Positions 6,960 to 14,948 of a DNA stretch of 49,014 nt are shown piece after piece. A program made the position numbers and the translations under genes. Source of the DNA: Peptococcaceae bacterium BRH_c4a (GTDB lineage: Bacteria; Bacillota; Desulfotomaculia; Desulfotomaculales; Desulfocucumaceae). Location of the stretch: the NCBI GenBank assembly GCA_000961585.1, contig LADN01000058.1:1-49014 (forward strand), in the 5' to 3' direction. The stretch's first letter is position 1. The number at the start of each line of letters is the position of its first letter. The notes below the pieces were generated by a model, which worked only from the letters and a program-made list of their open reading frames with translations, was not told the DNA's origin and did not search any database.

Positions 6960-7445
6960 ATGTCTAAAACAGTAATCGGAACTTTTAACAGCCGCACAAA
7001 TGCGGAAAAGGCAGTGGGGGATCTGAAAGGAAAGGGTTATGACAGGGACGTCTCCATTCTGGCCAAAGATCATAAGGGCGGGCAGGATACCAACAAATAC
7101 AGCACTCAATTCACCGGGGGAGATCCGGTGGCCGACGGGGCCAGCACCGGCGGGGTGGTTGGCGGCCTGGTGGGACTGGCTGCCGGAGCCGGCGCCCTGG
7201 CCATCCCGGGAATAGGACCACTTCTGGCGGCCGGCCCCATTGCGGGACTTCTTTCCGGGGCAGCCACCGGGGGAATTGTAGGAGGCCTGGCCGATTACGG
7301 TATACCTGAAGACAGGGCCAGGTTTTTCCAGGATAGGGTAAAACAGGGCAGTGTCCTTGTTTCGGTGCGCTGTGCCGACACCAAAGCCGAGGAAGCATCC
7401 GGGATATTAAACAAGTATGGCGGCCAGGACGTGGAGATTCACTAA
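6960..7445 (+). CDS. General stress protein 17M-like (YflT) with glycine-zipper-like segment
   Basis: The 161-residue protein begins MSKTVIGTFNSRTNAEKAVGDLKGKGYDRDVSILAKD, the ferredoxin-like opening typical of the heat-induced YflT/GSP17M family (PF11181). The middle, about residues 60-112, is a Gly/Ala-rich hydrophobic stretch (GGVVGGLVGLAAGAGALAIPGIGPLLAAGPIAGLL...) that looks membrane-associated. The C-terminal part, with FFQDRVKQGSVLVSVRC, repeats the alpha/beta pattern. The biochemical function of the family is not known. It is monocistronic, with a very strong ribosome binding site behind a hairpin, and is divergent from the polyamine operon. A perfect hairpin at 7474-7498 follows. Confidence 0.8.
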   Translation: MSKTVIGTFNSRTNAEKAVGDLKGKGYDRDVSILAKDHKGGQDTNKYSTQFTGGDPVADGASTGGVVGGLVGLAAGAGALAIPGIGPLLAAGPIAGLLSGAATGGIVGGLADYGIPEDRARFFQDRVKQGSVLVSVRCADTKAEEASGILNKYGGQDVEIH

Positions 7446-7473
7446 GCACAGTTTAAAAAGCCGGCAAACTTCG

Positions 7474-7498
7474 GGGGTTGGCCTTCAGGGCCAGCCCC
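7474..7498 (+). terminator. Stem-loop after the stress-protein gene
   Basis: GGGGTTGGCC pairs with GGCCAGCCCC over a five-base loop, 30 bases past the stop. No long T run follows, so termination may be weak. It sits between convergent genes. Confidence 0.5.
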
Positions 7499-7522
7499 TA
7501 TTAAGTCGTCGGTCGTCAGTAA

Positions 7523-8392
7523 TTAGAGCCTCTCTAATTTGGCGGTTACCTCTTTATATATGGTTTTATAAACCAGGGCGTCCTCGGCTTGACGACCGTC
7601 GGACTCGCAAATAACGGTAAACTCCGCAGAACGCTTAGACAACTGCCGGGCCAGGTGAGTAAAATCCGGGCCAAACCCCTGGTCTCTGGTGGTGCGATGC
7701 CTCTTTTCACCAGCTTCCGTATACTCCACAGGGCTGAAATGAATATGTATCCTTTTAAAAGCGTCTTTGCCCAAAACCGATTCCATCCTGTCAAATACAG
7801 CGGCAAAGGCCTCTTCCGCCACCATCCCCCCCTGGCTGACAGCGTGCAGGTGCCCGAAATCAATAGCCGGTATTATGTTTGGATTCACACTGCACAGATC
7901 CAGAACCTCATCCAAACTCCCCAGGAGACTTTTCTTGCCCATGGTTTCAGGGGCCAGGAAAATATCACCGAAACCTTCATCCAGTGCCTGTTTTGAAACT
8001 TCCCCCAAAAAAGATCTGGCCCTTTTCAGGGAATCCTCCCTGCTATCTTTCTTTCCCGACCCGGGGTGAAAAACCACCACCCTCGCCCCCATCCACCGGG
8101 CGGCAGTCAGGGCTTTCATAATATGGCTTCTGGTTTTCTCCCTCAGATCTTGGTCAGCGGCAGCCAGATTTATATAGTATGGCGCATGTATACTGAGATA
8201 AATGCCGTTTTCCGAGGCCAATTGCCCCAGTTTACGGGCGGTCTCTTCCCCAATGTTGACACCACGGCCGCACTGATACTCATACGCATTAAGACCCTTT
8301 AATTTCAGCCATCCGGGCATGTCCAGAGAGCTTTTACAGCCTTCCTCGTAAAATGCACTGGAATTACCAGCCGGTCCGAATCTGATATTCAA
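7523..8392 (-). CDS. TIM-barrel protein, AP-endonuclease 2/xylose isomerase-like
   Basis: 289 residues with the opening MNIRFGPAGNSSAF and the barrel motifs of the endonuclease IV family: LSIHAPYYINLAA, VVFHPGSG, LAPETMGK, PAIDFGHLHA, KRIHIHFSPVEYT and the closing FTVICES. The conserved His, Glu and Asp residues of the trinuclear zinc site are recognisable, so a deoxyribonuclease IV-type phosphodiesterase role is plausible. However, family members also include sugar isomerases, and I would not assign nfo outright. It stands alone, convergent with the stress protein and divergent from the peptide-binding protein. Confidence 0.75.
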   Translation of the reverse strand: MNIRFGPAGNSSAFYEEGCKSSLDMPGWLKLKGLNAYEYQCGRGVNIGEETARKLGQLASENGIYLSIHAPYYINLAAADQDLREKTRSHIMKALTAARWMGARVVVFHPGSGKKDSREDSLKRARSFLGEVSKQALDEGFGDIFLAPETMGKKSLLGSLDEVLDLCSVNPNIIPAIDFGHLHAVSQGGMVAEEAFAAVFDRMESVLGKDAFKRIHIHFSPVEYTEAGEKRHRTTRDQGFGPDFTHLARQLSKRSAEFTVICESDGRQAEDALVYKTIYKEVTAKLERL

Positions 8393-8566
8393 TTTATAGA
8401 CACCTCTTTCTACTCTTTAACCCTGCACTTTCTTACCAAATATAATCCCCCTCGATTCAGTTTGTAAATAATGTTTCCTTATAAGAATGAGATTTTTTTA
8501 ATTCGGAAGGAATTTCCTCTATATTCCTGTAATAACATATTTAGTATGTAGCGAGGGGGTCATGTT

Positions 8567-10117
8567 TTGCACAAAAAGCAGCTTATCATTGTCACCATGC
8601 TTCTTGGACTGCTTATTCTATTCAGTGCCGGTAACGGTACCGGCTGGAACGCTGGCAGCAAGGACGAGATAGTAATAATGCAGGGAGGCTTGCCGGATAG
8701 CCTGGATCCGGTTAAAAATTCCTCATTTGAAAATGCGCTTCCCATTTCCGGAATTTATGAGGGCCTGGTAAAGCTTAACCCGGAAACATTATCCCCCGAG
8801 CCGTGCATTGCCGACAGTTGGGATGTGTCGGAAGATGGAAAGCGCTGGACCTTCTTTCTTAAGCCCGGAATACATTTCAGCGATGGCACACCCTGTGACG
8901 CCGAAGCAGTCAAGGCCAGCATGTCCAGGGCTATGGAACTGCAGGACAGCCAACCATACTCTTCCTTTATTTTCGGTCCTGTCTCTTCAATTGAAACCGA
9001 GGAAAGATACACCATATCTTTTATCTTAAAACATCCCTTCTCCCCTTTTCTAAAGAATCTGGCTCTTCCTCTCGGGGCGCCGGTGGTTAGCCCCTCAGCG
9101 CTAAAGAAGTATGGAGATCAGTTCTGGAAACACCCTTCGGGTACCGGACCTTATTTATTAAAACAGCACGATAAAGATGCCCTGGTGCTGCAGTCCAATC
9201 CCCGTTACCGCAGAGAGCCTGCTTTAACCGGGAGGATTACCTTCAAAGCAGTGCCGGACTCCACCAAACGGACCAAATATTTATTGGAAAGAAAGGCTGA
9301 TATAATATTTTCCCCCAACAGGGATAACACCGATAAGATACGGGCCGCCGGTATGAAACTGATCTCCCGGCCTGGGCTGGATGTAAGTTACTTGGGATTT
9401 TACACAGATAAACCGCCCTTTAACAATAATTTTCTGAGGAATGCCGTGGCCGGTGGGCTGGACAGGGAAAAGATGGTGGCCGATGTATTGGAAGGAGAGG
9501 GTATACCCGCCGCCAGTATTGTTCCTCCGCCCATTTCCTCCGTTAAAAATGCTAACCCTGTAAAATATAATCCGGATCAGGTCCGCAGGATACTGTCCAG
9601 AGAGGGATATCCCGGCGGAATAGACCTCACTCTGGCAACCTACCAGGACAGCAGAAGATACTGCCCCCCGGGAGGAAATGCCCTGGCCGAAGAAATAAAA
9701 AGACAGTTGGAGCCTGCCGGTATACGGATAACTATACAGTCCAGGCCATGGGACGATCACAAGGAAGCCATACGCGCAAAGACAGGAGACCTTTTCCTGT
9801 ACGGCTGGACCGGAGATAACGGCGATCCCGACAATTTTATGTATACTCTTCTGAATTCTTCTCAGATTGAACACGGTCTTAACACATCCGGCTATAAAAA
9901 TGATCGACTTGACGTATTTCTGGCAACAGCCCGCAGGGTTTCAGATTACAAATCCAGGAGTTTACTATACGCTCAGGCTGAAAGCATTATACAGGACGAG
10001 ATCCCTGTATTGCCTTTAAATCACAGCATGGTAAGGATAGCCCACGGTTCAGGCATCGAAAATTTGATGGCTTCCGGTTTCGGGCTGGTGGATCTTTATT
10101 CTGTTAAAAAGGGATAG
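8567..10117 (+). CDS. Peptide/nickel-type ABC transporter substrate-binding protein (family 5)
   Basis: The 516-residue protein has an N-terminal hydrophobic signal (KKQLIIVTMLLGLLILFSAG). There is no cysteine at the expected lipobox, so it may be an uncleaved-anchored or secreted protein rather than a lipoprotein. The SBP_bac_5 pattern is clear: DSLDPVKNSS, IYEGLVKLNPETLSPEPCIADSW, RWTFFLKPGIHFSDGTPCDAEAVKASM and the C-terminal GDNGDPDNFMYTLL. Members bind peptides, nickel chelates or other ligands; the ligand here cannot be read from sequence. The start is TTG with GAGGGGG upstream. No permease or ATPase genes adjoin it, so it must work with a transporter elsewhere or serve as a sensor. Confidence 0.9.
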   Translation: MHKKQLIIVTMLLGLLILFSAGNGTGWNAGSKDEIVIMQGGLPDSLDPVKNSSFENALPISGIYEGLVKLNPETLSPEPCIADSWDVSEDGKRWTFFLKPGIHFSDGTPCDAEAVKASMSRAMELQDSQPYSSFIFGPVSSIETEERYTISFILKHPFSPFLKNLALPLGAPVVSPSALKKYGDQFWKHPSGTGPYLLKQHDKDALVLQSNPRYRREPALTGRITFKAVPDSTKRTKYLLERKADIIFSPNRDNTDKIRAAGMKLISRPGLDVSYLGFYTDKPPFNNNFLRNAVAGGLDREKMVADVLEGEGIPAASIVPPPISSVKNANPVKYNPDQVRRILSREGYPGGIDLTLATYQDSRRYCPPGGNALAEEIKRQLEPAGIRITIQSRPWDDHKEAIRAKTGDLFLYGWTGDNGDPDNFMYTLLNSSQIEHGLNTSGYKNDRLDVFLATARRVSDYKSRSLLYAQAESIIQDEIPVLPLNHSMVRIAHGSGIENLMASGFGLVDLYSVKKG

Positions 10118-10232
10118 GAAGAAACGAAATATATTTTCCTTTAATTACCTGCATAAGCGTCCCCTATCGGCAAATACTAAATTCCGGAAGCCGGAAGGCA
10201 TAAAAATATTTATCCAAGGGGGAAATAATCTT

Positions 10233-10898
10233 ATGGATCAGGTAGTACAGCTTCAGCAACAGCTTCAAAGACTTCAGCAGGAAATTAGCGGCATCAGCCA
10301 GGTCTGCAACCAGCTTCAGCAGTCCGAGCAGACCAACGCCATTCAGCTCCAGCAAATGACCCAAAAGGAATTCCTGGCCTCCCAGGGACTGCGACGGATT
10401 CAACAGGCCGCCAACCAATTAAGCCAGGAAGTAAACCAGATCTCTAACATCACTTCACAAATTGTCAGCCAGGTGCTGCCCGTACAGAGAGCATTACAGA
10501 CCACCGGAGTTATTCCCGGAAGCTATGCCCTCACCAGCCATATTCCCGGTACCGGTGTATTTGGCGGCCAGTTCGGAACCTTTGGACAGGGAACAGCTCA
10601 AATGGCCCAGTTTCCCGGACTTAACCTCGGCGCAATAACTTCCCAACTGCCTCTTCACACCCAGGGCTACAGCGCCAACGCATCAGGCACCGGAAGCCAA
10701 ATGGGAATTGGCAGCCAGTCGTTGTCCAATGCCGGAACCAGCCAGTTCCAACAGCAGCCATGGGGAACCAACATCTATTCTCAGGGTCTGCAAAACCCCA
10801 GCTTGGCTGCAACCCAGCAGTGGGGCCAGCAGAGCAACTTATCCGGAACCGGTTTTGGCTATTCCCCATATCAGGCGAATCAGTTCGGGTTCAGGTAA
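10233..10898 (+). CDS. Gln-rich coiled-coil protein of unknown function
   Basis: 221 residues in two parts. Residues 1-90 are a Gln-rich heptad-like coiled coil (MDQVVQLQQQLQRLQQEISG..., then IQQAANQLSQEVNQISNITSQI). Residues 95-221 are low complexity, rich in Gly, Gln, Ser, Asn and Phe, with repeated short patterns such as GTGVFGGQFGTFGQGT and ending YQANQFGFR. There is no signal peptide, Cys or charged catalytic motif. The composition suggests a structural or self-assembling protein, possibly a spore-coat type component, but this is a guess. Its ATG has GGGGGAA upstream, and a strong terminator follows the stop. Confidence 0.7.
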   Translation: MDQVVQLQQQLQRLQQEISGISQVCNQLQQSEQTNAIQLQQMTQKEFLASQGLRRIQQAANQLSQEVNQISNITSQIVSQVLPVQRALQTTGVIPGSYALTSHIPGTGVFGGQFGTFGQGTAQMAQFPGLNLGAITSQLPLHTQGYSANASGTGSQMGIGSQSLSNAGTSQFQQQPWGTNIYSQGLQNPSLAATQQWGQQSNLSGTGFGYSPYQANQFGFR

Positions 10899-10920
10899 AA
10901 ATTATTAAGGAAGTATACAG

Positions 10921-10945
10921 GGAGGCTCTACACAGCCTCCTTTTT
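10921..10945 (+). terminator. Intrinsic terminator of the Gln-rich protein gene
   Basis: GGAGGCT pairs with AGCCTCC over a six-base loop and is followed by five Ts, about 22 bases after the stop codon. Confidence 0.9.
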
Positions 10946-11068
10946 ACTTTTTACAACAATAGAAAAATAAAATAGACATTATATGTCCCTTAACATTTTT
11001 TACCATAATTACTATAATTACTGCAGTAACTTTTTTAAAGCCAAAATAAAAAACCAGGGGGTGAAGTC

Positions 11069-11308
11069 ATGGCCAAACCTATTAGAGAAGGCCTGTCGTA
11101 CAGCCAGAGGGACATAATGGAACTGCTGATTGATTTTTCGGCCTTTAAGGACAGGGTAGAAAAAAAATTCCGGGATGTGTCAAAAGAATTAGACGGCAAG
11201 CCCAACGAGCATGAGTTATGGGTAAACCTATACCTTCTTTCAACCGATTATGCTGAGGAACTGACCAATAAAAAAGCAAAACATGAAGTGGTTCAGAAAA
11301 TATCATAA
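11069..11308 (+). CDS. Small protein of unknown function, 79 residues
   Basis: A short, mostly helical, highly charged protein with GGGGGTG as ribosome binding site ahead of ATG. It contains QRDIMELLIDFSAFKDRVEKKF and HELWVNLYLLSTDYAEELTNKK. No signal, membrane segment or Cys is present. I do not recognise the family. It is monocistronic; a repeat element begins immediately after the stop codon, with its first hairpin only a few bases away. Confidence 0.6.
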   Translation: MAKPIREGLSYSQRDIMELLIDFSAFKDRVEKKFRDVSKELDGKPNEHELWVNLYLLSTDYAEELTNKKAKHEVVQKIS

Positions 11309-11490
11309 AAAAACGCCCTGACGGGCGTTGCCGTCTTGCAGACGGCGGAATTCAGAAGCCAGAAGCCAGGAGCCAGAATAGTGACAGTCTGCCTTAAAAG
11401 CGACCCTCAAGCGACCCCGGAGCGACCCCGGAAAAACTCTGGGCTACATAAAAATGCTTTGGCGATTTAGCGCTTTAATACTTTAATATG
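11309..11490 (+). repeat. Structured intergenic repeat, flank-only copy (no core)
   Basis: The order is hairpin cgccctgacgggcg, hairpin gccgtcttgcagacggc, then several cagaagc/cagaatc-like heptads, one copy of agcgaccctcaagcgaccc, ggagcgaccccggaaaaact and the CTTTAATACTTTAATATG tail. The ~207-base core present at 0, 18.4, 34.6 and 42.8 kb is absent, and only one copy of the 19-base bracket remains. Confidence 0.8.
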
Positions 11491-11492
11491 AC

Positions 11493-11534
11493 ACAATATA
11501 AAGCCGGACCTTAGTGGGTCCGGCTTTATATTGT
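11493..11534 (+). terminator. Very strong 18-base-pair stem-loop
   Basis: ACAATATAAAGCCGGACC at 11493-11510 is perfectly complementary to 11517-11534, with a six-base loop. It closes the repeat element ahead of lgt. No T run follows, but AU-rich outer pairs flank a GC-rich top in both directions, so it may act as a bidirectional terminator or transcript end protector. Confidence 0.6.
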
Positions 11535-11684
11535 CACTAGAGAGTTATTATCTATTTTTTTCGGTATTTTTTTCTATTTTCAACCGCCTCACGGGGTATT
11601 CTAAACCAGTGATGACAAAATTTTTATTTCGATTTAGAATAGACTATACAGGCGAAGCAATATACAACCAGGAGGTGCATGGAG

Positions 11685-12452
11685 ATGATCGATCCGGTTG
11701 CCTTTGAGGCCGGACCCCTTCAAGTGAGATGGTACGGAATTATAATGGCCGCCGCCTTTATGATTGGAACGGTTTTGGCGTACCGGCGGGCGGCCAGGGT
11801 GGGGATAAACCCGGAGCACATAATCAATATTATAACCATTATTATCCCGTCGGCCATAATAGGGGCCAGACTGTACTACGTTGCCTTCACATGGTCCGAA
11901 TACAGCCATGATCCCTTAAGCGCACTGGCTATATGGGAGGGTGGCCTTGCCATACACGGCGGGATATTGGGGGGACTGTTGGCCGGACTCTGGTACGTGA
12001 AAAAACACGGGCTGCCCCTTTGGAACACCGCAGATATTCTGGCGCCCAGCCTTATACTGGGCCAGGCCATCGGTAGATGGGGAAATTTTATCAACCAGGA
12101 GGCCCACGGCGGAGCTGTATCCGAAAAATTTATAAGCCATTTCCCCGACTTTATTCAAAGGCAGATGTACATAGACGGGCGCTACTACAATCCAACCTTT
12201 CTATACGAATCAATCTGGGATTTTGGGGTCTTTCTATTCCTGACCCATTACTGGAACCGGCGAAAAATTTCCGGAGAAGTTTCTATTTTATATCTGGTTC
12301 TTTATTCGGCCGGACGCTTTGTAATTGAGGGTCTCAGGACCGACAGCCTGATGCTGGGCCCCATAAGGGTTGCCCAAATGGTCAGTATAATGCTGATCAT
12401 AGGCGGTATATGGGCCTTTTACATGAGGAGAAGAAAAAACAGTTCTGCATAA
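11685..12452 (+). CDS. lgt: Phosphatidylglycerol-prolipoprotein diacylglyceryl transferase
   Basis: Attaches diacylglycerol to the lipobox cysteine of prolipoproteins in the cytoplasmic membrane. The ~255-residue polytopic protein carries the family hallmarks: VRWYGIIMA near the start, GARLYYV, WEGGLAIHGGILGG and GRWGNFINQEAHGG with its essential arginine, then an SAGRFVIEGLRTDSL ending. Two in-frame ATGs lie six bases apart. The second (11685) has AGGAGG at nine bases, while the first (11679) is only three bases away, so I chose the second. It stands alone, after a repeat-laden gap and before ftsK. Confidence 0.95.
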   Translation: MIDPVAFEAGPLQVRWYGIIMAAAFMIGTVLAYRRAARVGINPEHIINIITIIIPSAIIGARLYYVAFTWSEYSHDPLSALAIWEGGLAIHGGILGGLLAGLWYVKKHGLPLWNTADILAPSLILGQAIGRWGNFINQEAHGGAVSEKFISHFPDFIQRQMYIDGRYYNPTFLYESIWDFGVFLFLTHYWNRRKISGEVSILYLVLYSAGRFVIEGLRTDSLMLGPIRVAQMVSIMLIIGGIWAFYMRRRKNSSA

Positions 12453-12619
12453 TCAAACATGTAGCCCCAAAACCTTGAAACCTGCCCAGTACTTGCCCAG
12501 ACGCCCTTTTTATGGTAAGCTCAGTAATGTGCAAACTCATTTTTTGCATATATTTGTCGGATGTTGCATAAAAGCACTGTTTCCAGGCAGCCATAAAAAT
12601 TATTGATAAGGAGGAGGTC

Positions 12620-14854
12620 ATGGCATCCCGGAGTAAGAGAAAAGTATCGGTGAAGAATACCCCCACATCAAACGGCAGGCCGGATAACAACATGACCTAT
12701 GAAATAATGGGCATAGCCGTAATTACACTGGCTTCGCTGGGCGCAGCCAGTCTATTTACCGATGCCCTGGGCGCAGTGGGTTCTCTATTGAGCCGGGGTA
12801 TGGCGATACTGGCGGGGGAGAACAGGTATCTGATTATACTATCCCTGGTGCTTCTGGGTGTCAAACTGATTAAGGAAAAGAGATCATTCCGTATGACTCC
12901 CCGGGCCATAGGGTTTGTGATTCTGGCACTGGTTTTTCTCACCCTAGCCCACATTGAGGCGCCGCGGGACAGCCTTTTCAGCTACGGCCTTAAGGGCCGG
13001 GGCGGGGGAATTGCCGGGGCCGGCCTGGCATATGCCCTGACAGCTTGCTTCGGAATGGTGGGATCCTATATTATACTGTCATCCCTTTCACTGGTGTCCC
13101 TGATACTGATCACCGGTTATACTCTGGCTCAACTTGGTTTTCTGGCCGCACTCAGAGCCCGGAAGGCCGGCAGCAGGATATGGAAATGGATATTTAACTT
13201 CCTCTTTGAAGATATTGAACCTGAGGAAAAAGAAGATAACCGGAACACCATGGTCATCGGCGGAAACCCCGGGGACAGGTTGTCAGAGGTAGCGGCCACA
13301 CTGGAGACAGTCCCCTCACCCTCGACGGGGGATAACCCCGGGCAGAAAAAGAAAAACTCCAGGGTACGGGCGGACATCCCGGACATCCCCCCCATGTCCC
13401 TGGCTGACGGGCGCATTTACCGCCTGCCCCCCATTAGTCTTTTAAAGCCCCCGGAAAAAACTAAAAATGAGGTTTCGAATAAGGAAATAGCGGATACGGC
13501 CCGTTTGTTGGAATCCACCCTGGAAAGTTTCGGTATAATGGCCAAAGTTACCGGGGTGTCGGTGGGGCCGGCCATTACACGCTATGAAATACAACCTCCG
13601 CCCGGCATCAAGGTCAGCCGCATTGTAGGCCTGGCCGACGACATAGCTCTCAATCTGGCTGCCCCGGGAGTGCGCATAGAGGCGCCTATCCCCGGAAAAG
13701 CTGCAGTTGGCATAGAAGTTCCCAACAGGGAAATTTCCCCGGTAACCTTAAGGGATCTGATTGAAAGCAAGGAATTTACAGACTCCCGGTCTAAACTCTC
13801 GGTGTCCCTAGGTAAGGATATAGCCGGAACCACTGTGGTGACCGACCTGGGAAAAATGCCTCACCTCCTGGTGGCCGGCGCCACCGGGTCCGGGAAGAGT
13901 GTCTGCATAAACACACTTATAGCCAGCATACTCTTCAAAGCAACCCCGGACGAGGTAAAACTCCTGATGGTGGACCCCAAAATGGTAGAGTTGGCCACTT
14001 ATAACGGCATACCTCACCTGATTTCCCCGGTGGTAACCGACGCTAAAAAGGCAGCCGGAACCCTTCGCTGGGCAGTGAAGGAAATGGAGCGCCGCTATGA
14101 GCTGTTTGCATCGGTGGGGGTCCGGGACATCGGAAGATATAATAAAAGCTGTAAGCCCCCCGCTGAAGATGACAGACAGTCCCTCCCGTATATTGTTATT
14201 ATCATAGACGAGCTGGCTGACCTGATGATGGTGGCCCCCGCTGATGTGGAAGATTCCATCTGCCGCCTGGCCCAAATGGCCAGGGCTGCCGGGCTGCACC
14301 TGGTGATAGCAACCCAGAGGCCCTCGGTTGATGTTATCACCGGACTGATTAAGGCCAATATACCCTCAAGGATTTCTTTTGCAGTCTCTTCCCTGGTGGA
14401 CTCCCGCACAATTCTGGACATGGGGGGAGCTGAGAAGCTTCTGGGAAGAGGCGATATGCTGTTTTTCCCGGTGGGCGCAGCAAAACCTGTAAGGCTCCAG
14501 GGAGCATACCTCTCGGACACTGAAGTTGAGTGCCTGGTTTACCACCTGAAGGATCAGGCCCAGCCCGTTTACGACGATCAGGTTCTCACCATGCCACCGG
14601 CCGAAGACAGAGACTGTAACGCGGAGGAAGATAACGATGACCTGCTGGTTCAGGCAGTCAAAATTTTTATTGAAAGCGGCACGGCCTCAATTTCCCTGCT
14701 CCAGCGCAGACTCCATATAGGATACGCCAGGGCTGCCAGGCTGGTTGACATAATGGAAAGGCGGGGAATTGTGGGTGGTTTCGAGGGAAGTAAACCCCGT
14801 AGTATCAAAATGTCTCTGGATCAATTCCAGAAGACCTTCAGAGAACAGATGTAA
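12620..14854 (+). CDS. ftsK: DNA translocase FtsK/SpoIIIE
   Basis: Hexameric motor that pumps chromosomal DNA through the septum in division or into the forespore. The 744-residue protein has an N-terminal membrane part with about four hydrophobic segments (residues 30-190). A short charged linker follows, then the RecA-like motor with Walker A GATGSGKS near residue 420, Walker B YIVIIIDELADLMM, and GLHLVIATQRPSVDVITGLIKANIPSRISFAV. The C-terminal winged-helix gamma domain (SISLLQRRLHIGYARAARLVDIMERRGIVG) reads KOPS/SRS-like sequences. The ribosome binding site GGAGGAGG is strong. Whether it fills the SpoIIIE or vegetative role cannot be told; a paralog could exist elsewhere. Confidence 0.95.
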   Translation: MASRSKRKVSVKNTPTSNGRPDNNMTYEIMGIAVITLASLGAASLFTDALGAVGSLLSRGMAILAGENRYLIILSLVLLGVKLIKEKRSFRMTPRAIGFVILALVFLTLAHIEAPRDSLFSYGLKGRGGGIAGAGLAYALTACFGMVGSYIILSSLSLVSLILITGYTLAQLGFLAALRARKAGSRIWKWIFNFLFEDIEPEEKEDNRNTMVIGGNPGDRLSEVAATLETVPSPSTGDNPGQKKKNSRVRADIPDIPPMSLADGRIYRLPPISLLKPPEKTKNEVSNKEIADTARLLESTLESFGIMAKVTGVSVGPAITRYEIQPPPGIKVSRIVGLADDIALNLAAPGVRIEAPIPGKAAVGIEVPNREISPVTLRDLIESKEFTDSRSKLSVSLGKDIAGTTVVTDLGKMPHLLVAGATGSGKSVCINTLIASILFKATPDEVKLLMVDPKMVELATYNGIPHLISPVVTDAKKAAGTLRWAVKEMERRYELFASVGVRDIGRYNKSCKPPAEDDRQSLPYIVIIIDELADLMMVAPADVEDSICRLAQMARAAGLHLVIATQRPSVDVITGLIKANIPSRISFAVSSLVDSRTILDMGGAEKLLGRGDMLFFPVGAAKPVRLQGAYLSDTEVECLVYHLKDQAQPVYDDQVLTMPPAEDRDCNAEEDNDDLLVQAVKIFIESGTASISLLQRRLHIGYARAARLVDIMERRGIVGGFEGSKPRSIKMSLDQFQKTFREQM

Positions 14855-14948
14855 ATCATCCTGTACATTGCCCTCTTCCCTAACCAGTTAAAATATGCAA
14901 TAATATTTATGTAAACCTCAACCCAGATCATGAAAAGGAGGTGCAGGT

